Below, piece after piece: positions 27,983 to 40,339 of a DNA stretch of 64,000 nt. The notes beneath the pieces were generated by a model that was not told the DNA's origin, searched no databases, and saw nothing but the letters and a program-made list of their open reading frames with translations. Source of the stretch: Dactylosporangium aurantiacum (lineage in GTDB: Bacteria > Actinomycetota > Actinomycetes > Mycobacteriales > Micromonosporaceae); the NCBI RefSeq assembly GCF_000716715.1, contig NZ_JNYJ01000042.1, positions 1 to 64,000 on the forward strand, written 5' to 3'. The position numbers were made by a program, and so were the translations under genes. How positions within the stretch are numbered: the first letter of the stretch is position 1; every line of letters starts with the position of its first letter.

Positions 27983-28858
27983 ATGGCGACGCTGCGGCGG
28001 CCGGTCCAGCTGACGACGGTGGCGGGCGCACCGGTCGAGTTCCGGTTCGAGCGCCGCGGCCCCGACGTGCTGCTCGTCCTGCACGGCGGGCACATGCGGG
28101 CCGGGCTCGCGTTGGGTGAGGACGCGTTCGCCGGGGCCGGTTACAGCATCCTGGCCCCGTCCCGGCCCGGGTACGGCCGTACCCCGCTGCGCAGCGGACC
28201 CACGCCCGCCGCGTACACCGACACCGTCAAGGCCCTCTGCGGGCAGCTCGGCATCGCCCGGGTCGCCGCCGTGGTAGGGATCTCCGGGGGCGGGCCGACC
28301 GCCGTCACCATGGCGGCCCGCCACCCCGACCTGGTCGAACGCCTCGTGCTCATCAGTGCCGTCGGCCCGTTGCCGTGGCCCGACCGGCGCACCCGGCTGG
28401 GCGCGCGGCTGGTGTTCCGGCCCGGCGTCGAGGCGGTCACCTGGGCGGCCGTCCGGTGGTTGCTCCGCCTGGGCGGCCGGCGGACGGTGCGGCGGCTGCT
28501 GCGCCAGGTGTCGACCGCGCGCGGGACGGCGGCGCTGGCCGGTGTGCGCGCCGCCGACGAGGCCATGCTGCTGGAGCTGTTCGGCGCGATGCGGTCCGGG
28601 CGTGGTTTCGTCCACGACCTGCGGCCCGCACCGGACGTGACCGCCTCGGTGCGCCAGCCGGCGCTGGTGATCGCCTCGCGCGACGACGGCGGTGTCCCGT
28701 TCGCGCACGCCCGAGCGCTCACCGCCGGCCTCCCGCACGCCGCGCTCGTCGAGAGTGGCGCCGCCGGGCATTTCGTGTGGTGCGCCCCGGACTGGCCGCG
28801 GGTCGCCGCCCGCATCGTCACGTTCCTGCGGGCACCCGTCCAGCGTCCGGCCGGATAG
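27983..28858 (+). CDS. Alpha/beta-fold hydrolase
   Basis: 291 aa, no signal peptide. HGG oxyanion motif (LLVLHGGHMRAG), nucleophile elbow GISGGG, acid Asp in ASRDDGGVPFAHA and catalytic His in GAAGHFVW. AGGAG lies 6 nt before ATG 27983. Substrate unknown; it is the last gene of the apparent exporter-regulator run starting at 25199. Confidence 0.88.
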   Translation: MATLRRPVQLTTVAGAPVEFRFERRGPDVLLVLHGGHMRAGLALGEDAFAGAGYSILAPSRPGYGRTPLRSGPTPAAYTDTVKALCGQLGIARVAAVVGISGGGPTAVTMAARHPDLVERLVLISAVGPLPWPDRRTRLGARLVFRPGVEAVTWAAVRWLLRLGGRRTVRRLLRQVSTARGTAALAGVRAADEAMLLELFGAMRSGRGFVHDLRPAPDVTASVRQPALVIASRDDGGVPFAHARALTAGLPHAALVESGAAGHFVWCAPDWPRVAARIVTFLRAPVQRPAG

Positions 28859-28966
28859 CGGTCCCGCCGGCGGCCGGCCCACCGCCGCGGCGCGTGCGGG
28901 TGGTTGGCCGAGTGGATCCGGGCCGAGACGGGTCGGCGAACGGGCGGTTTCGGTCACAGTCGCGCC

Positions 28967-30139
28967 ATGCGGAAAACGCTTGCTGTCCTGCTCTGCCTCG
29001 CCCTGCTCACCGCGACGGCCGGGGTGGCCGTCGCCCCTGTCCGGCAGGTGCCCGACCCGGGCCGGGCGGCTCCCGCAGTGCCGCCGAGCGTCGCGTTCGT
29101 CGCCGCTCCCGCCCGCCCCACCACGCTCAGCGTCGTCGCCGCCGGGGACCTGTTCGTGCAGCCGGCCCTGACCGCGCAGGCCGCCGCCGACGCACGCGCC
29201 GCCGGCAAGGACGGTCACGACTTCACGCAGATCCTCGCGCCGCTCACCCCGCTCACGCGGCAGGCGGACCTGGCGGTCTGTCACATCGAGCAGCCCCTCG
29301 CCCGGCCGGAGGGGCCGTTCACCGGGTGGCCGATCTTCAGCGCGCCGCCGCAGCTCGCCGACGCCGCGGCCGACAGCGGCTTCGACACCTGCTCCACCGC
29401 CTCCAACCACACGCTGGACTACGGCGAGGAGGGCGTGCGCCGCACGCTGGACAACCTCGACCGGGTCGGGCTGCGGCACACCGGCTCGGCACGTTCGGCG
29501 CAGGACGCCGCCACGCCCAACGTCTTCAAGGTGCGCGGCGTGAAGATCGCTCAGCTGGCGTACACCTTCAGCTTCAACGGCATCCCCCGGCCGGCGGGCA
29601 AGCCGTGGATCGCCAACCTCATCGACGTCCAGAAGATCCGCGCCGAGGCGCACGCGGCCAGGCAGGCCGGCGCGGAGATCGTCATCCTGTCGATGCACTG
29701 GGGCACGGAGTACCAGAACGAGCCCGACCGCGGCCAGACCGGCCTCGCCGCGGAGCTGCTCGCCGACCCCGACATCGACCTGATCATCGGCATGCACGTG
29801 CACGTCGTGCAGCCGTTCGAGAAGATCGGCGACAAGTGGGTGGCCTACGGCCTGGGCAACCTGCTCGTCCGGTTCGCGGACGGGTCACGGGAGAACACCC
29901 AGGACTCGGTCGTCCCCCGGTTCACCTTCACCGAGGTCGCGCCCGGCACCTGGCGGGTCACCGACGTCGCCGTGCACGCGTTCTTCATGCGGTACTACCC
30001 GCAGCCCCGCCTGGTCGACGTCGCGGCGGCGACGAGGAACGCCACACCCGGCGCCGACTACGCCGGCATCTTCCGGCGCATCACCGGCTACGTGAACCTG
30101 CGCGGCGCCGAGGCCGCCGGGCTGCGCATGGTGCGGTAG
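28967..30139 (+). CDS. CapA-family (PgsA-like) metallophosphatase-fold protein
   Basis: 390 aa. ATG 28967 opens a signal peptide (MRKTLAVLLCLALLTATAGV). The CapA domain follows: VVAAGDLFVQPAL, DLAVCHIEQPL, STASNHTLDYGEEG, ILSMHWGTEYQNEP and IIGMHVHVVQPFE, giving the Asp/Asn/His metal-site pattern. Such proteins act in poly-gamma-glutamate export or wall-polymer metabolism; no pgsB/C partners are nearby, so the role is open. Shine-Dalgarno is weak, and longer in-frame starts would hide the signal peptide. Confidence 0.88.
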   Translation: MRKTLAVLLCLALLTATAGVAVAPVRQVPDPGRAAPAVPPSVAFVAAPARPTTLSVVAAGDLFVQPALTAQAAADARAAGKDGHDFTQILAPLTPLTRQADLAVCHIEQPLARPEGPFTGWPIFSAPPQLADAAADSGFDTCSTASNHTLDYGEEGVRRTLDNLDRVGLRHTGSARSAQDAATPNVFKVRGVKIAQLAYTFSFNGIPRPAGKPWIANLIDVQKIRAEAHAARQAGAEIVILSMHWGTEYQNEPDRGQTGLAAELLADPDIDLIIGMHVHVVQPFEKIGDKWVAYGLGNLLVRFADGSRENTQDSVVPRFTFTEVAPGTWRVTDVAVHAFFMRYYPQPRLVDVAAATRNATPGADYAGIFRRITGYVNLRGAEAAGLRMVR

Positions 30140-30182
30140 GTGGTGCCGGAACGCGCCCGGCCATGAGGCCCGACCGGCGGCG

Positions 30183-30197
30183 GCGTGGTCACCACGC
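30183..30197. promoter_or_regulatory. Perfect palindrome between the CapA and SpoIIAA-like genes
   Basis: GCGTGGT-C-ACCACGC, 15 bp. A second inverted repeat, GGTCC-TC-GGACC, lies at 30258-30269, 39 bp before the next start. Terminator for the first gene or operator for the second are both possible. Confidence 0.4.
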
Positions 30198-30308
30198 TCG
30201 GGGGAACCGGACGAGCAGCCCATCGCACACCCTGGTACGTGACGACCGGGCGCTCGAGGTCCTCGGACCGCATCATGGCCGTGTACGGGCGGCAGGAAGG
30301 ATCGAACG

Positions 30309-31061
30309 GTGCTGGAGAGGGTCCAGGACGTGCCGGCCGGGATCGACGCCGTCACCGCGACCGGGATGGTCGGCAAGGACGAGTACGAGCGCGTCGTGGT
30401 GGCGCTGATCGACGACGCGCGGCGCGACGGCCGGCGCATCCGCCTGCTGTTCGAGCTCGGCCCCGAGTTCCGGGGCTTCACGCCCGCGGCCGGGTGGGAG
30501 GACCTGAAGGTGGGGATCAGGTCGTTGCGCTCGTTCGAGGGGTGCGCGATCGTGACCGATGCGGGTTGGGTCCGGGAATCGACACGGCTGCTGTCGTGGC
30601 TGACGCCCTGCCCGGTGCGGGTCTTCGGCACCCGGGAGCGGCCGGCCGCCCTGGACTGGCTGCGGTCGCTCCCCGAGGGTCCCGGCGTCGCGCACCATCT
30701 CATCCCCGACGCCGGCGTCATCGTGGTGGAGGTCGCCGAGCCGTTACGGGCGCAGGACTTCAGCGCTCTCGCCACCACCGCTGACAGTTGGCTGGCCAGC
30801 CACGACCGGCTCAACGGCGTGGTCATGCACGCTCATACCTTCCCGGGTTGGGAGAACCTCGGCGGCCTGCTGCAGCACATGCGGTTCGTCCGCGACCACC
30901 ACCGGAGGATCGGCCGGGTGGCGGTGGCCGCCGACAGCGTCCTGACCGACGTCGCACCGCATCTCGCCAACCACTTCGTGCAGGCCGAGATACGGCACTT
31001 CGGCTACGACGAGCTGGACGCCGCCATCGCCTGGGCCTCGGCGCCTCCCGCGCGCCACTGA
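30309..31061 (+). CDS. Protein with two SpoIIAA-like (STAS/SEC14-fold) domains
   Basis: 250 aa, soluble. GTG 30309 has AAGGAT 6 nt upstream. Each half has the fold's pattern: first half GKDEYERVVVALIDDARRDG, RIRLLFELGPEFRGFTPAAGWEDLKVG and the VRVFG strand; second half QDFSALATTADSWLASHDR, LNGVVMHAHTFPGWENLGGL and IGRVAVAADS with the C-terminal FGYDELDAAIAWAS. Single-domain SpoIIAA-like proteins are common next to stress genes; a tandem fusion is less so. Ligand and partner unknown. It precedes hsp20 by 131 bp. Confidence 0.78.
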   Translation: MLERVQDVPAGIDAVTATGMVGKDEYERVVVALIDDARRDGRRIRLLFELGPEFRGFTPAAGWEDLKVGIRSLRSFEGCAIVTDAGWVRESTRLLSWLTPCPVRVFGTRERPAALDWLRSLPEGPGVAHHLIPDAGVIVVEVAEPLRAQDFSALATTADSWLASHDRLNGVVMHAHTFPGWENLGGLLQHMRFVRDHHRRIGRVAVAADSVLTDVAPHLANHFVQAEIRHFGYDELDAAIAWASAPPARH

Positions 31062-31156
31062 AACCGGCACCCGGCAGTTGTCATCTCCTCCAGGGGAGAC
31101 GGATTCGCTCACCTCCCGCACATGATGATCCGGGTTGCTCGTCGAGATGATCGGGC

Positions 31157-31173
31157 CCGCACCGCAGGTGCGG
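31157..31173. promoter_or_regulatory. Inverted repeat just upstream of the hsp20 ribosome site
   Basis: CCGCACC-GCA-GGTGCGG (7-bp arms) ends a few bases before AAAGGA of hsp20. It is not a HAIR (HspR) or CIRCE element. Operator or mRNA hairpin near the start site are both possible. Confidence 0.4.
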
Positions 31174-31192
31174 CAGAAAGGAATCGATCGCC

Positions 31193-31741
31193 ATGTCACT
31201 CGCACCCTTCTCGTCCCGGCAACGCTATGCCGGTGGGCGGCCTGCGCCGATGCACCGCTGGGACCCGCGCCGGGAGATCGACGACCTCTCCGCCAGGTTC
31301 AACCAGCTGGTGGGCACCGTGATGGGGGAATCGCCTCTCGGGCCCGGCGCGGGTATCTGGTCGGCGCTGGCGCCGGTCGACATCGAGGAGACCGACGAGG
31401 CCTACATCGTCGACCTCGACCTGCCGAACGTGAACCCGCAGGACGTCGACATCCAGATGCGCGGCGAGGAACTGCGCATCACCGGTGCGTTCCAGCAGCG
31501 GCCACGCAGCGGTGTCATGCGCCGCCAGCTCCGTGAGACCGGCGAGTTCGAGTACCAGGTCGACCTGCCCGGCAACGTCGACGCCGACCGGGTCGAGGCC
31601 GTCTACACCAACGGGGTGCTGACGATCACGCTCGCCAAGCTGGAGGAGTCCGCGACGCGCAAGATCGAGGTGCACACGGCAGAGGAGCGGCCACGGAAGG
31701 CCGGCTCGCAGGCCACGCATCGCAGCCGCCGGGAGAGCTGA
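31193..31741 (+). CDS. Hsp20 small heat-shock protein
   Basis: 182 aa. The alpha-crystallin domain spans about 60-160: PVDIEETDEAYIVDLDLPNV, VDIQMRGEELRITG, GEFEYQVDLPGNVDADRVEA and the terminal YTNGVLTITLAK. The C-terminal IxI-type tail is replaced by a basic tail. AAAGGA lies 9 nt before ATG 31193. It holds unfolded proteins, typically under heat, hypoxia or stationary phase. Confidence 0.95.
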   Translation: MSLAPFSSRQRYAGGRPAPMHRWDPRREIDDLSARFNQLVGTVMGESPLGPGAGIWSALAPVDIEETDEAYIVDLDLPNVNPQDVDIQMRGEELRITGAFQQRPRSGVMRRQLRETGEFEYQVDLPGNVDADRVEAVYTNGVLTITLAKLEESATRKIEVHTAEERPRKAGSQATHRSRRES

Positions 31742-31859
31742 CCGTCCCTGCTGGCGGTGGCGCGTCAACGTCAGCGCGGCGGCCGGTGCCGACGCGGTCC
31801 GGGTCTCCACGACGCGTCCCGGGCCTCGTCGAGCCGGTGCGTGGCGCGTCGGGCGTGCC

Positions 31860-31889
31860 GCCCGGCGCGTCGCGCGCGGCGCGCCGGGC
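31860..31889. terminator. Terminator hairpin between hsp20 and the beta-helix gene
   Basis: GCCCGGCGCG (31860-31869) pairs with 31880-31889 around a 10-nt loop in the convergent gap. Confidence 0.65.
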
Positions 31890-31925
31890 GTCATGTGTCG
31901 CCGCAGGCATGTTCCCGGATGCCGC

Positions 31926-33113
31926 TCAACGGCAGGCGACGCCGAGGCAGCCGAGCGGGTCGGCGACGGAGACGTTGCCGCCGCCGTCGATCACGGTGCC
32001 GGGAACGGCGAAGATGCCGTAGCGGGCATTGCGCCGGGCGACATTGTGCGCGAGCCGGATCTCGCCTCCGTCCGGCACCGCGACGTGCAGCCCGTCGGCC
32101 ACGGGGTTGCCGAGATGGTCGGTCCGCCCGGCTGCGGCGAAGCCGTTGTGCACGAACTGGTTGTGCGCGATCACGACACCACCGCCGGCCTGGACGCCCG
32201 GCGTGTCGAACAGCACGCCGGCCGCCGCGTTGTCGCGGAACACGTTGTACGACAGCGTCGTGCCATCGAGCAGGTCCACCAGCGGCGACTCCAGCAGCAC
32301 ACCGATCGTGCCGCCGGTGAAGGTGTTGCCGGTCACCTGCGTCCCGGTCGCGGTCGCGCCGAGGAGCACGCCGGGGTCGGCCGCCGCGACCGTGTTGTGC
32401 CGTACCGCGGTGCGGGCGCAGAGCACGATGACCACCGGTGAGCGCGTCAGGGCGCTGGCCGCCACGGCGCCGTCGCTGGTCTCGCTGAAGTTGACGTACG
32501 AGTCGGTCAGGACGCTGTGCGTGACGGCGGGGTTGAAACTGTCGATGAAGATCAACGGACTGTCGTCGACGCGGGCGTCGACGACGGCGATGTCGGTGCC
32601 GCCGTCGGTGACGAGCCGTGCCGAGCGTAGCGTCCCGGTCTCGAACCGTACCCTCGCGATGTCGCGCAGCTTGAGGCCGTCACTGGCCCCCTGGGTCAGC
32701 GTCAGTCCGCTCAGGGTGACGTCCTGGGCGGTGTCCACGAGCACGTCGGTCGTGAACGCGGTCACGGTGCCGTTGCGGATCCGCACGGAGCGGTGCCCGA
32801 TGACCGAGATGCCGGTCCCGGCGCCCGATCCGCGGATGGTGTGACCCCGCAGGTCGAGGGTGACGCCGTCGGCACCGACGGTGAGCGCGTCGCCGGGGCA
32901 GGTGAGGTCGGCGCGCAGCGCGGTGGCCGCGGTCAGCACCGCGCCACACCGCAGCGGCGGTGCTGCCGCGGCGGCCGGGGTGCCCGGTGCGGCCAGCGTG
33001 ACGATCATGACCGCCGCTGCCGTGGCCGCCGGCGGACGCAGCCGGCGGAGCATGCCGGCGCTGGACGGTTCGGTGCAGGAGCCCGCGTCCGCGGGTGGGT
33101 GATGGAGTCTCAT
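31926..33113 (-). CDS. Secreted right-handed beta-helix protein (NosD/pectate-lyase-like fold)
   Basis: 395 aa. ATG 33113 is fixed by GGAGG 4 nt upstream; the signal hydrophobic core (AATAAAVMIVTLAAPGTPAAAA) lies after a 20-residue hydrophilic lead. The mature part is a series of short beta-helix coils: GVTLDLRGHTIRGSGAGTGI, SVRIRNGTVTAF, DVTLSGLTLTQGASDGL, VTGNTFTGGTIGVLLE, VVIAHNQFVHNGF. No catalytic residues of a known lyase are evident. Two Cys near each end (LRCGAVL/LTCPGD and LGCLGVACR) could cap the solenoid. It stands alone. Confidence 0.8.
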   Translation of the reverse strand: MRLHHPPADAGSCTEPSSAGMLRRLRPPAATAAAVMIVTLAAPGTPAAAAAPPLRCGAVLTAATALRADLTCPGDALTVGADGVTLDLRGHTIRGSGAGTGISVIGHRSVRIRNGTVTAFTTDVLVDTAQDVTLSGLTLTQGASDGLKLRDIARVRFETGTLRSARLVTDGGTDIAVVDARVDDSPLIFIDSFNPAVTHSVLTDSYVNFSETSDGAVAASALTRSPVVIVLCARTAVRHNTVAAADPGVLLGATATGTQVTGNTFTGGTIGVLLESPLVDLLDGTTLSYNVFRDNAAAGVLFDTPGVQAGGGVVIAHNQFVHNGFAAAGRTDHLGNPVADGLHVAVPDGGEIRLAHNVARRNARYGIFAVPGTVIDGGGNVSVADPLGCLGVACR

Positions 33114-33465
33114 GGCGCCTCCTGTGGCCGTGCCGGACGCCGCAGGGCCGAGGGCCGGGCCGGCATCCGGACTGTTACCGCAGGTTAATGCCGGTCCAGC
33201 CGGCCGGGATGCCGCATTGTCCATGAATCGACACGTACTGTGACGAGGTCCGGCCGTCCGCCCGGGGCAGCCCCGTTCGAGTGGTTCGCGTCCGGCGCCG
33301 GGGGTAGTGCAGCACCGGCGACGGCCCAGGACGTGCCCAGGCGCGACGCGCCGCGACGACCCGTCCAGCAGCGGGCTGGAGTCCGGCACCATCCGCGATC
33401 ACCTGATCCGCACCGCTGATTTCGGGCACGGTCGCGGTACCGGCGCCGAGGGAGGTGGATCCGCG
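33114..33465. other. Divergent intergenic region, nothing certain
   Basis: 352 bp between the beta-helix and hydantoinase genes. It must hold two promoters. No convincing -35/-10 pair, long palindrome or small gene was found. Confidence 0.5.
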
Positions 33466-37056
<3,591 letters not shown>

Positions 37057-37194
37057 GCCCGGCCTGACGCCCCGGTGCCGTACGGGAGTCTTCCGGCCCT
37101 GGCCCGGGTGACGTTGTGCCGTGCCGGCCGGCGGCGCGCCGCGGGACGATTGCAGTGTCCCGGGAGCGCTTCGTGACCTGGAACGGAGGCAGTG

Positions 37195-37482
37195 ATGATG
37201 TACTGGGGCAACGGCATGGGCATGTGGCCCATGGCGTTCATGACCGTGGTGAACCTGCTGTTCTGGGCGCTGGTGATCGCCGGTGTCGTGATGCTGGTGC
37301 GCCACTTCGACCGGCGCACCCCGCCGGGCGACGCGGCACGTCCCGGCCCGGGCGACGGCCGCCCGCTGCCGCAGCAGATCCTCGACGAACGGTTCGCCCG
37401 CGGCGAGATCGACGAGGACGAGTACGTGCGCCGCCGGCAGGTCCTCGGCGGGCAACCGACCGCCCACGAGGTCCGGCAGTAA
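37195..37482 (+). CDS. Small membrane protein with SHOCT domain
   Basis: 95 aa. ATG 37195 has GGAGG 5 nt upstream. One TM helix ([20 protein letters not shown]), a Pro/Gly linker, and the SHOCT motif [25 protein letters not shown]. It precedes the cation ATPase by 53 bp and is likely co-transcribed; such proteins often accompany metal or stress transporters. Confidence 0.85.
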   Translation: MMYWGNGMGMWPMAFMTVVNLLFWALVIAGVVMLVRHFDRRTPPGDAARPGPGDGRPLPQQILDERFARGEIDEDEYVRRRQVLGGQPTAHEVRQ

Positions 37483-37535
37483 CGCCGGGCCCGCCGACCG
37501 TGACCGCACCGACGGGAGACGGTGGAGCGCCGACG

Positions 37536-40280
37536 ATGACGACGACCGGCGAGCCCGCGGCCGTGCCGGTCGCCAGGGATCCACGCGAACCCCTCGACCG
37601 CCTGATGCGCGACCTGCGCTGCGGCCCGGACGGCCTGGCCGCGCGGGAGGCGGGCCGCCGGCTCGTCGCCTACGGGACCAACGAGCTCACCCGCCGCCGC
37701 GGCCGGCAGTGGTGGAAGGAGCTGGTCCGCCAGCTCGTCCACCCGCTCGCGCTGCTCCTGTGGCTCGCCGCCGGGCTGGCCGTCGTCGCCGGCACGGTCG
37801 CGCTCGCCGTCGCCATCGTGGTCGTGGTGCTGGTCAACGCGGTGTTCGCGTTCATCCAGGAGCAGCAGGCCGAACGGGCCGTCGAAGCGCTCGCCGCCTA
37901 CCTCCCCCAGCGCGCCGACGTCGTCCGCGACGGCGCCCTGACCAGCGTCGCCGCCCGCGACCTCGTGCCAGGCGACCTGCTCGTCGTGCGGGAGGGCGAG
38001 CGGGTCTGCGCGGACGCCCGCCTGGTGTCCGGCGGCGTCGAGGTCGACCTGTCCACGCTGACCGGTGAGTCGATGCCGGCGTACCGCAGCGCCGATCAGA
38101 CCGACACCCGGGGCTCGGTCCTCGAGGCACGGGACCTCGTGTTCAGCGGCACCACCTGCACCGCCGGTGAGGCCCGCGCGCTCGTCTTCGCCACCGGGAT
38201 GCGCACCGAGCTCGGGCGCATCGCCGCACTGTCCCAGCGCGTCGGCCGGGACGTGAGTCCGCTCGAGGCGCAGGTGAAGCGGGTGGCGTGGCTGATCGCC
38301 CTGGTCGCCGTGGCGGCGGGCCTGGCGTTTCTCCCGCTCGGCACCTTCGCGGCCGGGCTCGGCCTCGCCGCGGCCTTCACCTTCGCCATCGGCCTGCTGG
38401 TCGCCAACGTCCCCGAAGGACTCCTGCCCACCATCACCCTGGCCCTCGGCATGGGCGTGCGGGAGCTGGCCCGCTGCGGCGCCGTGGTGAAACGCCTCAG
38501 TGCGGTGGAGACCCTCGGCTCGACGACAGTCATCTGTACTGACAAGACCGGCACCCTGACCATGAACCAGATGCGGGTGACCCGGATCTGGACCCCGTCG
38601 CGGCTGCTGGACCTGGAACGGCGGCCACCACCGCAGGCGTGGCCGGTCGAGCTGCGCCTCGCCCGCGCCGCGGCCGCCTGCAACAACGCCACGATCCGGT
38701 CCGGGCGGCCCGACGAGGCGTCCGGGGACCCCACCGAGGTCGCTCTCGTGCGGGCCGCCACGATCCTCGGGGTACCCGCCGACAGCGCGGAACGGCAACG
38801 CCGCCAGCGCCGCCAGTTCCACTTCGACCCGGCGTTGCGCCGCATGTCGACGGTCGACGACGACGGCGGAGCGCTGTGGCTGCACGCCAAGGGCGCCCCG
38901 GAGGCGATCCTGCCGCTGTGCACGGCGATCGCCGACGCGGGCGGTGACCACCCGATCCGCGCGGCCGACCGCGAGCGGATCACCGCGGCGGTCACCCAGC
39001 TCGCCGGCCACGGCCTGCGGCTGCTGGCGGTGGCCGAGCGCCGGCTACCGGCCGGGCCGCTGCCGGAGCGGCGCGAGGACGCCGAACAGCGGCTGACCCT
39101 GCTCGGCGTCGCCGCGATGTTCGACCCGCCCCGGCCCGAGGTCGCCGACGCCGTCGCCAGGTGCCACACGGCCGGCATCCGGTTGATCGTGGTCACCGGC
39201 GACCATGGCCTCACCGCCGCCGAGATCGCCCGGCGGGTCGGCATCGCCACGCACGGCGCCACCGTCGTCACCGGCGCCGAGCTGGACGCCATGAGCGAGG
39301 CCGAGCTCGACCGGCTGCTCGCCGGGCACCGGGAGCTGGTCTTCGCGCGCACCTCCCCGGAGGCGAAGCTGCGCATCGCCGATGCGCTGCGCGCCGACGG
39401 GCACATCGTCGCCATGACCGGCGACGGGGTCAACGACGCCCCGGCCCTGCGCCGCGCCGACATCGGCGTCGCCATGGGGCGCTCCGGCACCGACGTCGCC
39501 CGCGAGGCCGCGACGATGGTGCTGACCGACGACAACTTCGCCACGATCGTCGCCGCGGTGCAGGCGGGCCGGCGCGTCTACGACAACGTCCGCAAGTTCA
39601 TCCTGTACATCTTCGCCCACGCCACCCCCGAAGTCGTCCCCTTCCTGGTCTTCGCGCTGTCCGGCGGCGCCGTGCCACTGCCGCTCACCGTCCTGCAGAT
39701 CCTCGCCGTCGACCTCGGCACCGAGACCCTGCCCGCCCTGGCCCTCGGGCGAGAGCCCGCCGAGCCGGGCCTGATGCGACGGCCGCCCCGGCCGCGCGAG
39801 GAGAACGTCATCCAGGCCCGCCTGCTGGTGCGCGCCTGGGGCCTGCTGGGCGGCGTCTCCGCGGTGCTCGTCATGACCGGCTTCCTGCTGACCCTGCACG
39901 CCGGCGGCTGGCACCCCGGCGACCCGACCGGCCCCGGCACCGCCCTGCACCACGTCTGGCGGCAGGCCACGACCATGACGTTCCTCGGCATCGTCGCGTG
40001 TCAGATCGGCACGGCGTTCGCCGCCCGCACCCAGACCGCGTCGCTGCGCCAGGTCGGCGTGTCGAGCAACCGTCTGCTGCTGTGGGGCGTCGCGTTCGAG
40101 CTGGCGTTCGCCGCCGCGGTCGTCTGGTTGCCGCCGCTGCAGGGCATCTTCGGCACCGCACCGCCGCCGGTCGGCCAGTTGGCGCTGCTCCTGCCGTTCC
40201 CGGTGCTGGTATGGGGCGCCGACGAGCTGTGGCGGGCCCGCGTGCGCTGTCGCGAGGGCCGGGCGGGAGTCGGTGGCTGA
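37536..40280 (+). CDS. P2-type cation-transporting P-type ATPase
   Basis: 914 aa. N-terminal cation ATPase domain ([12 protein letters not shown]), phosphatase TGES loop (STLTGESMP), M4 ion-site [16 protein letters not shown], phosphorylation site [15 protein letters not shown] nucleotide loop, and hinge [22 protein letters not shown], then M5-M10. The NVPEGLL sequence in M4 is closer to Na+/K+-type pumps than to the PEGLP of SERCA, so the ion (Ca2+, Na+, K+ or Mg2+) is not certain. ATG 37536 fits GGTGGAG about 8 nt upstream. M. tuberculosis CtpF is a comparable P2 ATPase of the dormancy regulon. Confidence 0.9.
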   Translation: MTTTGEPAAVPVARDPREPLDRLMRDLRCGPDGLAAREAGRRLVAYGTNELTRRRGRQWWKELVRQLVHPLALLLWLAAGLAVVAGTVALAVAIVVVVLVNAVFAFIQEQQAERAVEALAAYLPQRADVVRDGALTSVAARDLVPGDLLVVREGERVCADARLVSGGVEVDLSTLTGESMPAYRSADQTDTRGSVLEARDLVFSGTTCTAGEARALVFATGMRTELGRIAALSQRVGRDVSPLEAQVKRVAWLIALVAVAAGLAFLPLGTFAAGLGLAAAFTFAIGLLVANVPEGLLPTITLALGMGVRELARCGAVVKRLSAVETLGSTTVICTDKTGTLTMNQMRVTRIWTPSRLLDLERRPPPQAWPVELRLARAAAACNNATIRSGRPDEASGDPTEVALVRAATILGVPADSAERQRRQRRQFHFDPALRRMSTVDDDGGALWLHAKGAPEAILPLCTAIADAGGDHPIRAADRERITAAVTQLAGHGLRLLAVAERRLPAGPLPERREDAEQRLTLLGVAAMFDPPRPEVADAVARCHTAGIRLIVVTGDHGLTAAEIARRVGIATHGATVVTGAELDAMSEAELDRLLAGHRELVFARTSPEAKLRIADALRADGHIVAMTGDGVNDAPALRRADIGVAMGRSGTDVAREAATMVLTDDNFATIVAAVQAGRRVYDNVRKFILYIFAHATPEVVPFLVFALSGGAVPLPLTVLQILAVDLGTETLPALALGREPAEPGLMRRPPRPREENVIQARLLVRAWGLLGGVSAVLVMTGFLLTLHAGGWHPGDPTGPGTALHHVWRQATTMTFLGIVACQIGTAFAARTQTASLRQVGVSSNRLLLWGVAFELAFAAAVVWLPPLQGIFGTAPPPVGQLALLLPFPVLVWGADELWRARVRCREGRAGVGG

Positions 40281-40283
40281 CGG

Positions 40284-40327
40284 CGGTGCCGCGCCGGCCG
40301 CTGTGGTCGGCGGCCGGCGCGGCACCG
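40284..40327. terminator. Very strong bidirectional terminator
   Basis: An 18-bp perfect inverted repeat (40284-40301 with 40310-40327) and an 8-nt loop TGTGGTCG, between the stops of the convergent ATPase and GH20 genes. Confidence 0.9.
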
Positions 40328-40339
40328 TCGTCATGGTGG

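Noticed and set aside
31742..31925. Repeated GCG/CGTC-rich stretch as a CRISPR or repeat array
   Set aside because: No regular repeat-spacer pattern; the only ordered element is the terminator hairpin at 31860-31889.
37142..37162. CGGGAC-9-GTCCCG as a DosR box before the SHOCT/ATPase genes
   Set aside because: The half-sites are too far apart and the central AT-rich core of a DosR box is missing.
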